The translations under genes were made by a program, and so were the position numbers. A stretch of 64,000 nucleotides of DNA, taken from NCBI GenBank assembly GCA_036897445.1, contig JAYMTL010000008.1, positions 203,390 to 267,389 of the forward strand, given 5' to 3'. Position 1 is the first letter of the stretch. Every line of letters starts with the position of its first letter. Shown one piece after another: positions 1 to 12,164 of the stretch. Origin of the DNA: Pelargonium tetragonum (lineage: Eukaryota; Streptophyta; Magnoliopsida; Geraniales; Geraniaceae). The notes beneath the pieces are model-generated. The model ran no database searches and was not told where the DNA came from. It saw nothing but the letters and a program-made list of their open reading frames with translations.

Positions 1-3000
1 AAGGCGAGGCATAACCCTACCTAATATTTAGTATACTTCAAGGACTTAAGACAGAACGTATGACCTCTCCTCTTTTAAATAACTAAAGTATACGTGTTTC
101 TGTAACACAAAACAAATGCAATATAACTTGGTTTTTGGTAAGCGAGTCCTATTATACAAGGAGAATCTAGCTAAGTTCGAATAATATGCCTTTTTTTCTG
201 TTATATATAACAAGTTTTATTAAATAGGATTTCTTAAAGTACCTGCTTGTTATAGTAGTATACTCGGGTAATAAGTTCCCTTGAAAAAAGGAATTTATAT
301 ACTGTAAAAGAAGAACTCCGGCGTTAATATAATTTTTCTAAAAGAGTTTCCGCACTGAAGTATAGGCAAACAAGATTACCAGCATTGTGTACTGCTTTCA
401 GGTTTTCTAAGGGGACTCTTATAAAGAAAGGGAATTACAACCTAAAAGAAAAATCTTCCTGTGCGAGGACATTGACTTTTTATATAGGACTTTTTTCTAA
501 AGGTATAATAGACTGACATAAGTAGAGCTTTTGAAGTTGCTGCAGTCTATTTACGGAGGAACACCCTTGTAAAAAAATGTTTTTTTCGAATAATAACTCG
601 AAGGTAAAGTAGAGCCGGGTATTCGAGGATCCGTAAGAGAAACTTAATCTTGAGAAAATGTAGTTTTTAGTCTCCTTTGAAGCTCGGCTTTAGCTCCGCT
701 CAAATTAAAATCCCGAGGTTAGCTTTTGGTAAGGTGTATCTCCATGCGTGATTCCCTTAACAATTATTGAGTTCCCGCTTTGTGAAATAAAAAGGTAGTA
801 AATCTGTGAACGTATACTGGAGGTTGAGTAATTCGCTATACGACCCGTTAATTATCTTAAAGCTGGTTGAGTTGCTTATTATATAAATTGCGTCTTTGTT
901 AGGGCTTTTCGGGTCGGGTAATACTAAGAGGTTTTAAAGGAATATCTTTTTACAGGGGTGCGTTATACTACGGAGTCTTTAGAGTTTTAGGCATTATAAA
1001 AAGGCTTTTAAGGAGTCTTGGATTCTACATGTTAACTTTTACTACTGCAGTTTTCTATACTTTTCAGATTCCTTATTCTATCCTTGATAGACCTCACGCA
1101 AAAAGGGGACATAACGCCTTCCAATACCTTGTATTTATATGAGTTTCCTGGTTTTTCGGGCGTTCCCTTAGCCTTCTAAAATTAACTGCAAAACAAAATT
1201 CTTATACTCTGCGGGACTCTAAAGGGGCTCCCGGTTACCGGCACCGCTCTTTAATTTTGACTTTTCTGATACAAGTATAATATAAAGTGAATATCCCTGT
1301 ACGGAGTCTACTTTATAATAAATTTTTTGGGAACTGCTACTTTTTCTTTAAGTTTATTCAATTTATTTAATTGTGACACACTTAAGGCTTTGATATAGAA
1401 ACAAAGTCAATTTTGGGTCATTCGAAGTCAGAGTCCTTTATTAGGCTCCTTTATACTTTTCTTTTAACTTTTTACTAAATTTGCTTAACAATGTATAACA
1501 TAATAATATAAACATATGGGGTGCTCTTGGTTCCTCTTTTTGCAAGGCAGAATAAACTAAGTCGAGTGGGTTTTTACCAAGGAAAAAAATTTAATAAAGT
1601 AGGGGTTTCTCGAGCTTGTTACCTTTTTTAGGATTCCCTTTTTTGGGATATGTCCAGAACGGTAAGTCGCCAGTTATGGTTATCGAGCACATAACATAAT
1701 AGTGTATCTGCTTGAGGGATTCCTTTGTATGCGTATAAGAGTCTATTCGACAAGCTCCGGGGCTACCCTTTAAGAATGCGCGAGCCTAGTTACTAAACCT
1801 TTAGAAAGTGGGCTTCCTCTACAAACAAAACTTCTGTCTGCTTTTGGCAACTTTAGACTGGAAGGCAGGAGTTATACTTCGAATTTCCTAACCTAGGGAA
1901 ATTTATAGAGCTAAAGCGAGGGGCACTCTGGTATAATAGAATCACTTCTTTATCGAGCTCACAGGAAACAAAAATCCCGAAATTTCCTAGTTCAAAGCAC
2001 CGGGTTTAGTAGGACTCCTTAGCAGTCTATAAGAGTTTCAACATCTTTATTCAAGTAATTTAATCGAGTATTTACAAGGTTTTAGTTGGATACTTTAAGA
2101 AAAAGTGTTACTCGTTATAAATTTGTTTTGGAGTTCCTAACCTGTCCTTTTTGGGTGCCTTTTATTTAAGAGGGGGCTCCTTCAATTGTATGTCAGCAAA
2201 AACTTGTTAGGCAGCTTTTTAGGTAGGATAATATCTATCTGAGGGAGGGTAACGTCCAAGACGGCGAAAAGAGGTAGCAGGTGGATTCTTAGAGATTAAC
2301 CTGTCTTCGATAGTTTCCAGTATATTATGGGAAATTCCAAGGCTTGTCTAGCAGGAGCCCTTTTAGCGGGAATCCGTAATAACTAGTATTTGTTTGTATA
2401 GCTCGTTACTTGCTTTATTCAAGCAAAGGACACCATATACAAAGCCTTAAGCTTAAGGGTGTTCCGTTGTACGGAGGTGTTTGATCCTACACTTTCTCTC
2501 TATTTTTAATCCGTACCAAACCATTCCCAAATCCCAAACCTCAAAGAAAGGGCTTTATGGATTCAATACCCAAGAATCTCAATGCACTTATTAAAAAAAC
2601 CCTAGCAATATAAATAAGAAAATAAAGGGATGGTTAGGCGCAGAAAAACTATAAATTAAAGTAAGAAGACAAACTGGATTCCCCTATATTATCCAGCAAC
2701 TTAGGAAATACAAAAACTCGAAAATCAAAGTACTTAGCACTTCTTTAGAGAATTTTCAGGCATAGGCTTATTTTGATAAGGGTACCTAAGTTAGTAGATG
2801 AGTGTTATAAAGAATATATGTCTATTCAATATACTTACCCTTCCTCCGCTTTAGGAATCATACACAAAAAGAAAACAAAGCTAGCCAGGAAACTTACACG
2901 AAAGTGCTATCCTTCTCATATCTAACCTTTTTGTAAAATTCGTATCCATTTCTTTTTATAGGGTTCGTCTTTCTTTCTAGGAGTTGCGTCTGAGACTGCC

Positions 3001-5000
3001 TAGATTATAGTACTCAAGTAGCTCGCGTTGATACAAAGGGACTAAAAATAAGTAACTAAGGACCTTCTTGTATGAATGTGGAAAAAAGAGAAGCACAGAC
3101 CCTGCTCTTTTAAATAGGCAACCCTAAAAAAAGACCTAGGGTTCCCTTGTATCTAAAAGTTTCTCAATATTAAATATATTAAATGCCTTGCAGAATTTCA
3201 TTTCGATAACATAGAGTAACCTCCATGGGGTAAGGGAAGCTAGTCTGGGATATTTTTATAATAAAAGTGAAAACCCCATGTAATATGCCCGTTCATAAGG
3301 ATTTACTGGAGATAGAGGCCCCCGTATTCATAAAGAGTTATAATCAGTCAATTACAATTAGGAGAGGGCTTGAAAGTACCCTTTTTAATTTAATGCTTAC
3401 CGTCTTATTAAAAATATCCCGGAATTCGCATTAACCAGAGTTAATATTACAAATTACAGTGCTTCCTAATTGCTCTCTCAGACTCCCCTGTTTTAAGAAA
3501 TATACGAAATTTTGAAATTTACTAGGGCACCCATAATAGACACAATAAAGGTAAATTACCTTATTCAATTAGAACGCACTGGTAGTTTTTCGGACTAATC
3601 CAACGAGAGCCTATAGATTTTTTTGGAACTTGTAGTATAGCAAATCTCAGTTAGTAATTGGCGAAACTTTGCCTTGTTAAAAAAAAATTAACTATAAGCC
3701 GAAAGCATAAGCAACTCTTGTTAAATTCAAAGGCAAATCACAGGTGATTTCTTAAGGAGGATACACGAGCCACTCTCCCTTAGGGGGTCGGTTCTTTATT
3801 AGTTAAAAAAGAGTATAATATATAAATTTACTGCACAAGCAATCCCGAAAAGTCTAGCCCAACCGTAGGCTTCTCTAACGCAAAACTGCATATTACACGA
3901 ATAAATTAGAACAAGAATCTACTTCAAAATATCTCTTTCACGGGTTAATGTTACCTTCTTGAAGGAATTCAGGAGGATCGCAAGCTACTACTGGCTCAAA
4001 AAATGAAGTTAACGTCAACTATTCAACTATAAATGTAAGCTCTCCGCGTATCTTTCAAAGAGTAAAAATTTCAAAAAGGAACGCTTTAACTTAAGGAGCT
4101 TTTAAATATTGTGCAAGCAGGCAGCGCCTCTAAATCCTTTATTGCATTTGACTCAACACGGAGCCCCGAAAGGGGATATAGAGAGACATTAGATGTTATA
4201 AGGGGATCCCTTATCCGTGTAATAGAAAAAGCAAGAAAATAAGGCAGGGGAGCCTATAATAGTATACAAAGTGAAACTACATTGCATTTGCTTATAATAA
4301 AAAGTTTTTAGGAGTGTTCCATACATCTAAAAGGGTAAGGGTTTCCATATTTTAAGTTAAAGGAATACCTGTTTCATCACCTATTATCCTAAGACAAGTA
4401 TACCCCGGGTGTCCCTTTTCATACTCGGCGATCCGCTTGCTTTTTAAATGACAAAGACCCATAAAAGAGCGTTCTGGAATCCAATCTATATAGGAAAAAG
4501 TACTCAGCGAAGGAAAGGAAAGGCATTAACAGCTTCGAATACGCATCCAGTAAAGAACTTTCCAAAGCAAAGGAATGAAAACTTTTCTATGCAGAATTCC
4601 CCCATACCTGTTAATTTTATTAGTTGTGAGTAGCCCTTCTATTAAAGCACACCTGCGCAAATCCCCTATAGCCTAGTAAGAAGGCTTTTTCAATAAGAAA
4701 AAACTTTATACATAATAAAGGTGTGTATCCTATAGTAATTGTTTCTCGTAAAGATCCTGAAATTTATAAGAAATGCAAGACAAAGAGTTTCGATCTTACT
4801 CTATTGATTCCAACCCTTTTTGTATTTGTAGTAGATATCGGCTTTAGCAGTGAATGTATTTCCTTTTTCTAGCATACATACTTTACCCTGGAATAACGAC
4901 AAACCGGGTATCATGATAAGGAAATTTTAAAGCTTAGAAGTCTCTTATATTCGGATCCTTTTTATTAACAAAGAGGGCAAATCCCTAAATCTAGCTACCT
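1..5000. other. Gene-free AT-rich block with short GC palindromes
   Basis: No coding region is supported on either strand; stops interrupt every frame within a few dozen codons. In the first 600 bases I counted by eye about 29 TAA, 9 TAG and 6 TGA against only 4 ATG on the plus strand. The visible structure is the dispersed palindrome: AAAGGGGCTCCC at 1221-1232, AGAGGGGGCTCCTT at 2169-2182, GGGGATCCCTTA at 4202-4213, and an isolated GGATCC at 627-632. A different, fully AT-centred palindrome is at 2445-2458. The one ATG frame above 60 codons (4448-4633) has no recognisable motif and I treat it as chance. Confidence 0.6.
2445..2458. repeat. Perfect 14-bp palindrome CCTTAAGCTTAAGG
   Basis: CCTTAAGCTTAAGG reads identically on both strands. 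Its centre is AAGCTT rather than the GGATCC, GAGCTC or GGNCC centre of most palindromes here, but it keeps the outer CCTT/AAGG half-sites in inverted order. There is no loop, so it could form a cruciform or bind a dimeric protein; no function can be assigned from the sequence. Confidence 0.6.
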
Positions 5001-8000
5001 TGCATATTTTTCATGACTCTTAACATCTTGCTAGTGAGAAGATAGGTTGACTAAGAAAAGTAAATAGACATGACAGTCCGACCCTACTTAGGAATACCTA
5101 GGTTTCAAAAGCTGTAACAGACTCTCTATTAAGTAGTAAATCAGATTGCTTAATATTCCAAAAGGACCCCTGTAACGGGAAACCCGGGATTTTACCCTTT
5201 TTACTACAGCCCCTTCTAAGCGGAATCTTGTTAATTTCGTCTAAAAGTAAACCAATAGCAAACTTCCCCTTCCAATAAAATTCCACAAATCCAGCATTTT
5301 TATGTGAAAAGTCTTTTTAGAATCGTCAAGTACCAAGATATAATTAAGGACCTAAAAGAAAAAGAGGAGCCTTTATTTGTATTGTGGTCAGTCCTTGTTT
5401 ACTTTTATATTAGAAGTGTAAGTGTTATAATAAAGAGAGCCAGAAGGCTTTAGGAATTCTCCAATTCTTTTTAGGAACTTAGAAGTGGGAAAAATCTTTA
5501 AATAACAAAGAGGTTTTTATAGTAATTTAGCCAATGCCTGGAAACAGTAAGAAATAAGACTGCCCATTAATTAATGGAATCGCTTAAATAAGGATCACTA
5601 TACAACCAAAAAGGATTTACTTAGAGGGCCCTTGCACGAGGGATAATACCACACTCAGTTAACAGTTAAAAACTAGTTCAAAAGCTCTGTTCTTGAACAA
5701 CTTGTTTAGAGAGCTTTTTCTTAGTTATATAAAGAAAATTGTCAGTCCAGTTAAATTTTTTATTATTTATAAGGGTGCTTTAACACAAAGTTTTTTAATA
5801 CCCCCCAGCACCCCTCCTTTATTTTATACAGCTGTATCTGTTTTGAATAGGAGGGTCCTTAAGAAATGTCTATTTTTTTAATCCTTGTATTTTGCAAAAA
5901 GAAAAGAGAAGTTTTATTGTGTTGGACCTGTACTATAAAAGGATGTGGATTAGTTAACGGTATAAAAAAGGCCCAAGATCTCATAAATATTAGAAAGCTT
6001 TAAAGACTTACTAACTCCAAGGGTACCTTAGACAAGAGAAGCCAATGCAGATTTATGTCAATAGACAGACGAAAGATTTAAGTTCCTTGCTTTATTAATA
6101 AAGGAACATATGAAGACTACTCAAGTTTAGTATACTAAAAGTCTTTGGTTCCTGCGATTTTATGTGCCATATGGCTACTAAAGATTCCTTATTTCGGGGA
6201 CCCCTTTTGGATCTAAGAAAAGATAATTTACTAAAACGAAAAACTCGAGTAACTTGCCCTTCCCTTAGTTTTACGATTTTTCTACAGACTTTAATCAGAT
6301 GCTGGTAAATATATAACAATGTCACTCTTCTTTTTGAATTCAATTGAACTGTATAGATAACAGAATAATTCAAAGAGCAGCACCCGTAAGGAGGGCCTTT
6401 ATCGGAAAAGAATTTTAGGGGTTTATCGTAATATTGGCAAAGCAAAAACTTAATGCAATAGTCTTTATAATCGTGTGATCTAGTACAAGCTCAAACAAAG
6501 CTACTCAACTGAAAAAAGAAGGGAATTTTTTTCCACAAGGCAACGAAGTTTATTAATATTGTAGTTGACCTTTCAATCCTAAAAAGAAGCTGTATGTTAT
6601 GACTAAAGTTCAAAATAGGGCTTAATTTAGTCGAATCTTTAATTTATAGTAGAGACCCGCATCTAAGCACATATAAGTTAAGTTTATTCTTAAATGACCC
6701 TTTTGTATTAGTTGTATTCGCTTGAGTTATATCCCAAGGCACAATAAAGGTTAGGACTTTTGTTCACCACTTAAATTTATGGAAAGCTCCAGGGAGGGGT
6801 ATACTAAAAATAGGGATGACTTAACTCTTTTAGATACAGATACGTCGGAAAGAAAACCCTTGCAAAATTTATATCAGCAAAAGGGCAATAAACTAATCAG
6901 GAATTTTATATAAGCTTGATTTGAATTAAGGGCTAGACAGGGAGAATTAAGTAAGTTTGGGGTTTTAGTTTTCCTAAGATTGTTTATTATTTTATAGGGT
7001 TAAAACAACTCAAAGAAATAATAGAGCAACCGGTAAGCTATTTATTGGTTCATAAATAAAAAAAGTTTCGTTATTTAATTTCAAATTTAAAGAGCTGGCG
7101 TAAGAGTTAGTAACTAGTTTTGTCGAAATGGATAAGTAAATAAGAAAAAGCCCCTAATAGATGCCGCTATTAAAGTAATGGAAAAATAAGCTTAGTTTTG
7201 ACTTGTTTATGCTACTCAGTTTGACGTATTAGGACTTCCCACTTATTTTTAGGTCTATTCGAGGTTCTCCACGAGTCTCGGTCCAGTTGGATTTACTTAA
7301 AGAGGTCTACGCTCTAGCTAATTAATCCTTTCTTCTAATAAGTAGGTTACTTTATCATAAGAAATTCCATTTTTTATATAGGGGTTTTTTCTAGTTTTTA
7401 CGGGAGTTCCCATTAGATTTTGAAAATAAGTATAAAGTTGTCTAGAGTCTCTTATTCTAAGCATTCGGTTTCTTACTAAGGAGCCCTTCTATGCAAGCAA
7501 GTATTCCTGACGTATGAGCGAATTTCTTTTTTAGTTTTGATAAGTATTGTGGAACTTTTATCTTTTGCGCTCTAAAAACCTAACCACAAGCCATAAAAGC
7601 AAAAATTTTCAAGGAGGATTCTATCTATTTTATTGAGTTTGAATTATATAACACTTATTTTATAACAACGAGAAAAACTTTGCCTAGTAATGTATTGCAG
7701 ACCGAGAGCTTTTTCTTTGGATTCTGGTAGGGTTGGGATAGTATTAGACTAAGGAGAAGTTGCCCTAGCGCATAGGTAATTTATAGTACTCCTATTAACA
7801 GTATAGCTTCCCTTAAAATTATAGGCTTACCTTCCTCGAGACTCCGTGTACAGAAAAAAGCATTATATAGAATTTTGACTAGCTGCTGCAGAGTTCCCTT
7901 TTTATCTTTTCTAACAAAGCGCTTCTCATAATAATATATTGAATGAAACCTTTCTTTCGAAAGCTCCTACAGGTAGGGACCATTTGCAGTTTAAAGGGGT

Positions 8001-10000
8001 ACTTAGGGGTCTAGTTTAGGAAAATTCTTATAGTATAAGTTCTACGTTTTGATTACTAAATTCACAGTTTGCTTGCGTAATGCTCCCACTTAAATAAGAC
8101 TGACTTTTGCTTGGTTTAGGGGTTATTAAGACTGGGAAAAGTACAAAGTAATTAAGTACATTTTTGATAGAACCCCTATAAGGAAAACTCCCTTTCTCGC
8201 AGAATCCTAGGGCCCCTAAGCATTAAAAAGTTTTTCTATTACAAGATATATAAGTACTTTTTCCAAAGGTTAATGGTAATTCTGGGGATTAATTCTCTGC
8301 GAATAAGTTTGTGAATTTACTTCAAAAAGGTTATTGTGTTAGAACTCTATATCATGAGCACAGCGATATGTTTCTAAATTCTCAGACTTGGATAGCAAAG
8401 CAGTCCGCTTTTTTCAATGTGCTTTTAGCCGTTTAAGAGTTGTTGAATCTAAGTTGTTGAAGACGGGAGCCCCGAAATTAAGCATTCCTTTCCAATCAAA
8501 GGAGACAAAAGCTTTACTATTTGTATAGAGAATCCAGTAAATAAACAGGTATAGTTAAGCTCTTTTTAATAGAGAATAAAGGATAACAAGAACATTCAAG
8601 TAGAACAAAGTAATTGAATAAGTAAGGTCGTAGGTTCAAGACCACCTAAGAGCCTTACGAAAGTAGATCCAAGTCAAGTTACGTATCTTAGTAGAAAGCT
8701 CTCCTCTAATAGAAGAATGTTTAAAATCTAGTTAGCCTTTAGTCTTAAAAAGGGAGCTTTGGCTCATACGAGGATTCCTTAAGATAGGGGTATACTAAAT
8801 CTATTAGTTTAACAAAAAGTCTTGTAAGAAAATCTTAAATCCAGTAGAACCCGTTATGAATCTGTCTAAAATACATCCCTTTTAGAGGGTCCCCCTTTTT
8901 CCCGGATAGGAAATGCCTGCAATTCCCTTTAAGAACCTTTATTACGAGGCCTGAAATAAGGAAGCCTTAGTATGTTGAAATATACCCCAAATCTCGTACA
9001 ATTCTGAAATTGAAAACGTAGTTAGTTAAATACTAAGAATTCCCGGACTCTTAGTTGTTATTATGCCCTTTTAGACAATCTTTCTTTTCATAAGTTGTTA
9101 TTCTCCTCAAGGAGCATACCCTGCTCCAATAGTTTAGAGAAACAGTAGCACTCGATAGGCATGCAACTCTACTTTCAAAAGTTAGAAGAACTTCTTATTA
9201 AGCAGAAACTCGCTTTATAGGTATTATTCATCCAAAGTTCCTTACAACGCTGCAGACTAAAATAGAGTAAAAGATAAAAGAATACTGGGTAGATTAATAA
9301 GGTACGTAGCCGGTTACTTTGTACTTGAGAAAGCAGAGTGCTATATACTAAAGGGACCTCTTACCCTACTTTTGAGGAGGTTGGAGCTAAGTCCGATCCA
9401 AGAAACGAATACTTAAGAAATTCTCTTTATAATATATTAATTCAATAACTTATAGAGCCTGCCTTGTGAGATACCCTATATCTAATCGGAAAAATTCCTT
9501 GTATAATAACAAGCTTCTTAAAACCTGGATTTCTTGCTATTCTATTGATATATTAAAGCGAATGCTTTAGGATATTCTCTCAAGTTAAGGACTAAAGTCC
9601 CCTTGTCGTTGGATCCAGGGTAAGGAACTCGTTTTTCTATTACAGAAAACAACTTTTAGTTAGTTTGAAACCCTTATCAGCTCATTTTCGGAGTTGTGCT
9701 TTCCTGCAGTGACAGAGGAAATTTCCCTTTATACGGGAGTCCATTTGTAGCGATAACTTAAAATGAAAATATAGGGATTAAGCGCAGAAGGTCAGAGCAA
9801 ATAAAATACAGACAGAGGAAAGCAAACAATACAAGTATAGATTAGGGTCCCTCCTTTGAATTTTGAATGAAGTGACAAACTTACAGAGATATAAGCAATA
9901 AATTGACTAAAACAAGTTAAGTTAGAGTACTGACAAGGCATATAACCCCTTATTAAAGAAAGATTTAAGGGATCTCGTAATCTTGACCTTAAGTATAAGG
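5001..10000. other. Gene-free AT-rich block
   Basis: Nothing that I can support as a gene. Background palindromes continue: a CCCGGG at 5183-5188, and a GGATCC at 9611-9616. The frame of 116 codons on the minus strand at 6095-6445 is the longest in the window under the standard code. Its translation has no recognisable fold, signal peptide or motif and its length is what random AT-rich DNA of this size gives. A broken tRNA T-arm-like piece lies at 8624-8650. Confidence 0.55.
8624..8650 (+). other. tRNA T-arm-like fragment
   Basis: GTCGTAGGTTCAAGACCACC resembles the T-arm of a tRNA (a stem, then TTCAAG-type loop). The 3' strand of the stem does not pair cleanly: after the loop it reads CCACCTAA where CCTAC or CCTAT would be expected, as if about three bases were inserted. 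No anticodon arm or acceptor stem with complementary ends could be found around it. It is either a decayed tRNA fragment or coincidence. Confidence 0.15.
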
Positions 10001-10913
10001 GAGTAATTCCAGTACAAGTCTCCGTAAAGAGCAAGAAAAACCTAATGAGTAAATATTTCTAACCCTTTTCTTTTTTCAAGGTATCCCATTTTAAAACAAG
10101 GAGGTTAAGTATTCAACTAAAACTTTTATTAAACCCCAATCTAAATAAAGAAAGAGAAGCGCCTGTTATTTAATTATTTAAAGAGCCCCCGTATTTCTAG
10201 CTTTTTATTCGCGTGTTCAGTCCCCTGGTGTCAATACAAGAGTTGCACGCGTGTATATTTTAGGGCGTTAAAACAGTTCCCGTAAAAAAAGGGGGGTCAC
10301 TTTAATAAAAAAAAGAGCTTTATTTGTATTATATTCATCCACAAGCTTTGCAGTTACTAGGAGTTCATTCCTACTGTGTGTGCATATTTGCTTTGCTTTA
10401 GTTTTGACTTTTTCCACAATACAATCACAAGTATAAGATCCTGTGTTTTACAATGCTGTAGTGTTAGCTAGATGACATCACATAGAGCAGGAACTTCGAG
10501 GGTAGCTTACTAAAGGTAAACTTTAGTCCTGGCGGGTTCAACAGGAGTTCCACTTAATTTCAATTTTTAATAGAAAAAGTCTCCTCGTAAGGGTTTTTGC
10601 GTTGAGCCTATACTTTATCCGATAAGGATTATAGCCTTTTGACTTTCCTGGTGGGTCTAGGAGGACTCTTGTACTTCGCGTCTACACAAGATATTTATTT
10701 ATTTGCGATAGGCTTCCTATTTATATCCTAATTGCTTACACTTACACAAAAGTCCAGAAACTTTGGGTTCCTAAAATCAGCAAGGTCCTTGGTTTGTAGA
10801 TTAAGTTAAAATACTTAACTCTTTAAAAACTTAGTAAAGTAAAAAAGTACAGGACTAGAAAATGCAGAAAATTATAGAAAAGTGTTCCTAGAAGTTTTTA
10901 GAGAGTAGCCTGC

Positions 10914-10928
10914 ATTATTATTATTATT
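10914..10928. repeat. (ATT)5 trinucleotide run
   Basis: Five consecutive ATT units. A comparable (AAT)5 run is at 26240-26254. These are ordinary microsatellite-sized runs in DNA of this composition. Confidence 0.7.
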
Positions 10929-11450
10929 TATTCAATACCTCGTGGAAAAGACGCCCCTTGTAATATTACTTAAGTTTGGTGGGTAAATTCCCTTTATACT
11001 TTTTCCTAAATCTAGTAGGGAAGTCGTGGCAGGAAGCTTGTTACCCGCCTGTATCAAAGTAAAATTCTAAGGGTTTTTGAGTAGTAGTTTACTCGTTTTT
11101 TTGGACCCTGGACATTTTTTTATGAAGAGCTGGCTTGCTTTTAGTACCAAAAAGAGTTTTTTATTTAGTTGTAGTGGAGAAATCCACTGCGCTGAGAAAT
11201 GCAAGAGCCCTTGTTTACAGACTAACCTAAATCTAATTCTTATATAAAATTTAATAAGTTAAGGGAAGTTTCAAGAGTGAGGTATAGGTTTTCCAACGGT
11301 CTCTACATATACATAGAAAGATCCTCTCTAAAGGGTTTTTTTCTTTATTACTTCTTGTGAATTTGAATTTCTAGTTACAGTAACGAATTGATCAAGAAAT
11401 GAGCTTCAAAAGGGAAAGAGAAGGGGGTTTTAGAAAGACTTTGGGCAAAA

Positions 11451-11513
11451 ACTTCAACCGGACTTGAACCTATGACCATACGAGCAAAGAGCGCTCTGCC
11501 GGAGTTCTAAAGT
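11451..11513 (-). other. tRNA-like 63-nt segment, degenerate
   Basis: On the minus strand the ends ACTTTAG and TTGAAGT can form seven pairs if G-U pairs are allowed. Inside lie a short CTC/GAG stem at the D-arm position and a segment reading GTCATAGGTTCAAGTCC, which strongly resembles the variable loop and T-arm of a methionine-type tRNA. Against a functional gene: at 63 nt it is short, the T-stem has a mismatch, no clean five-pair anticodon stem can be drawn, and the D/anticodon region contains the palindrome AGAGCGCTCT (11488-11497). I read it as a tRNA relic possibly disrupted by a palindrome. Confidence 0.25.
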
Positions 11514-12142
11514 AGTGGAATTCCAGTAAATTAACAAGGGCCCACTAGGCATGCACAGTAAGTTTAAATTAGCATCTGATTACCCAGATCCACATCTGCT
11601 ACGGAACTCTAGATTTCATAAATGTAACAAAGCTATCCTACAAAACGGAACTAAAAGCGGGGGTCCTTTATTACAGGGGTGGTTGCTGGCTCTTTTACAA
11701 AAAAAAACCTGTAAATACTTGGAATTTTCTAGTTCTTTTTTACGAAAGGAAAAGTATTGTACTTTAATCTGGGCTTTCTTCAAATAAAAAACTTAGCCTA
11801 GTAGTAATCTTAGTAAATCTTGTTGTATTAAAGGTCTTTATACAGGATTTCCGGAGTTTCATTACATTATTATAATATAAGTGGAATTTTGTACACTTAC
11901 CTGTCGAAAAGTCCCTGTAGGAGTCCCTAGAGAGCTGTAGTTCTGGGGTAGTTTATCAAATGAGTATAAAGGTGGCTCAGCAACACTCGTATTACAATAG
12001 GGAAAGTCCTGTTCTTTTAGTTCAAAGGGGGTTAAGATGGAGTTAAAGGAATTTTAAGAGGGCGGGTAGATCTAAGGAGTCTTTTATGGCGATATTCCAG
12101 AAATAAGAAGCGCTCCAGTTTAAATATAAAAAAGAAACGGGA

Positions 12143-12164
12143 CCCCTTTCTTGTGAAAAAGGGG
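12143..12164. repeat. Hairpin CCCCTTT / AAAGGGG
   Basis: CCCCTTT (12143-12149) and AAAGGGG (12158-12164) are perfect complements separated by an 8-base loop. The half-sites are those of the dispersed palindrome family, opened by a loop. Confidence 0.55.

Noticed and set aside
6095-6445. Longest standard-code frame (116 codons, minus strand)
   Set aside because: The translation shows no recognisable motif or hydrophobic pattern, has no neighbours on the same strand, and has the length expected for the longest chance frame in 64 kb of AT-rich DNA.
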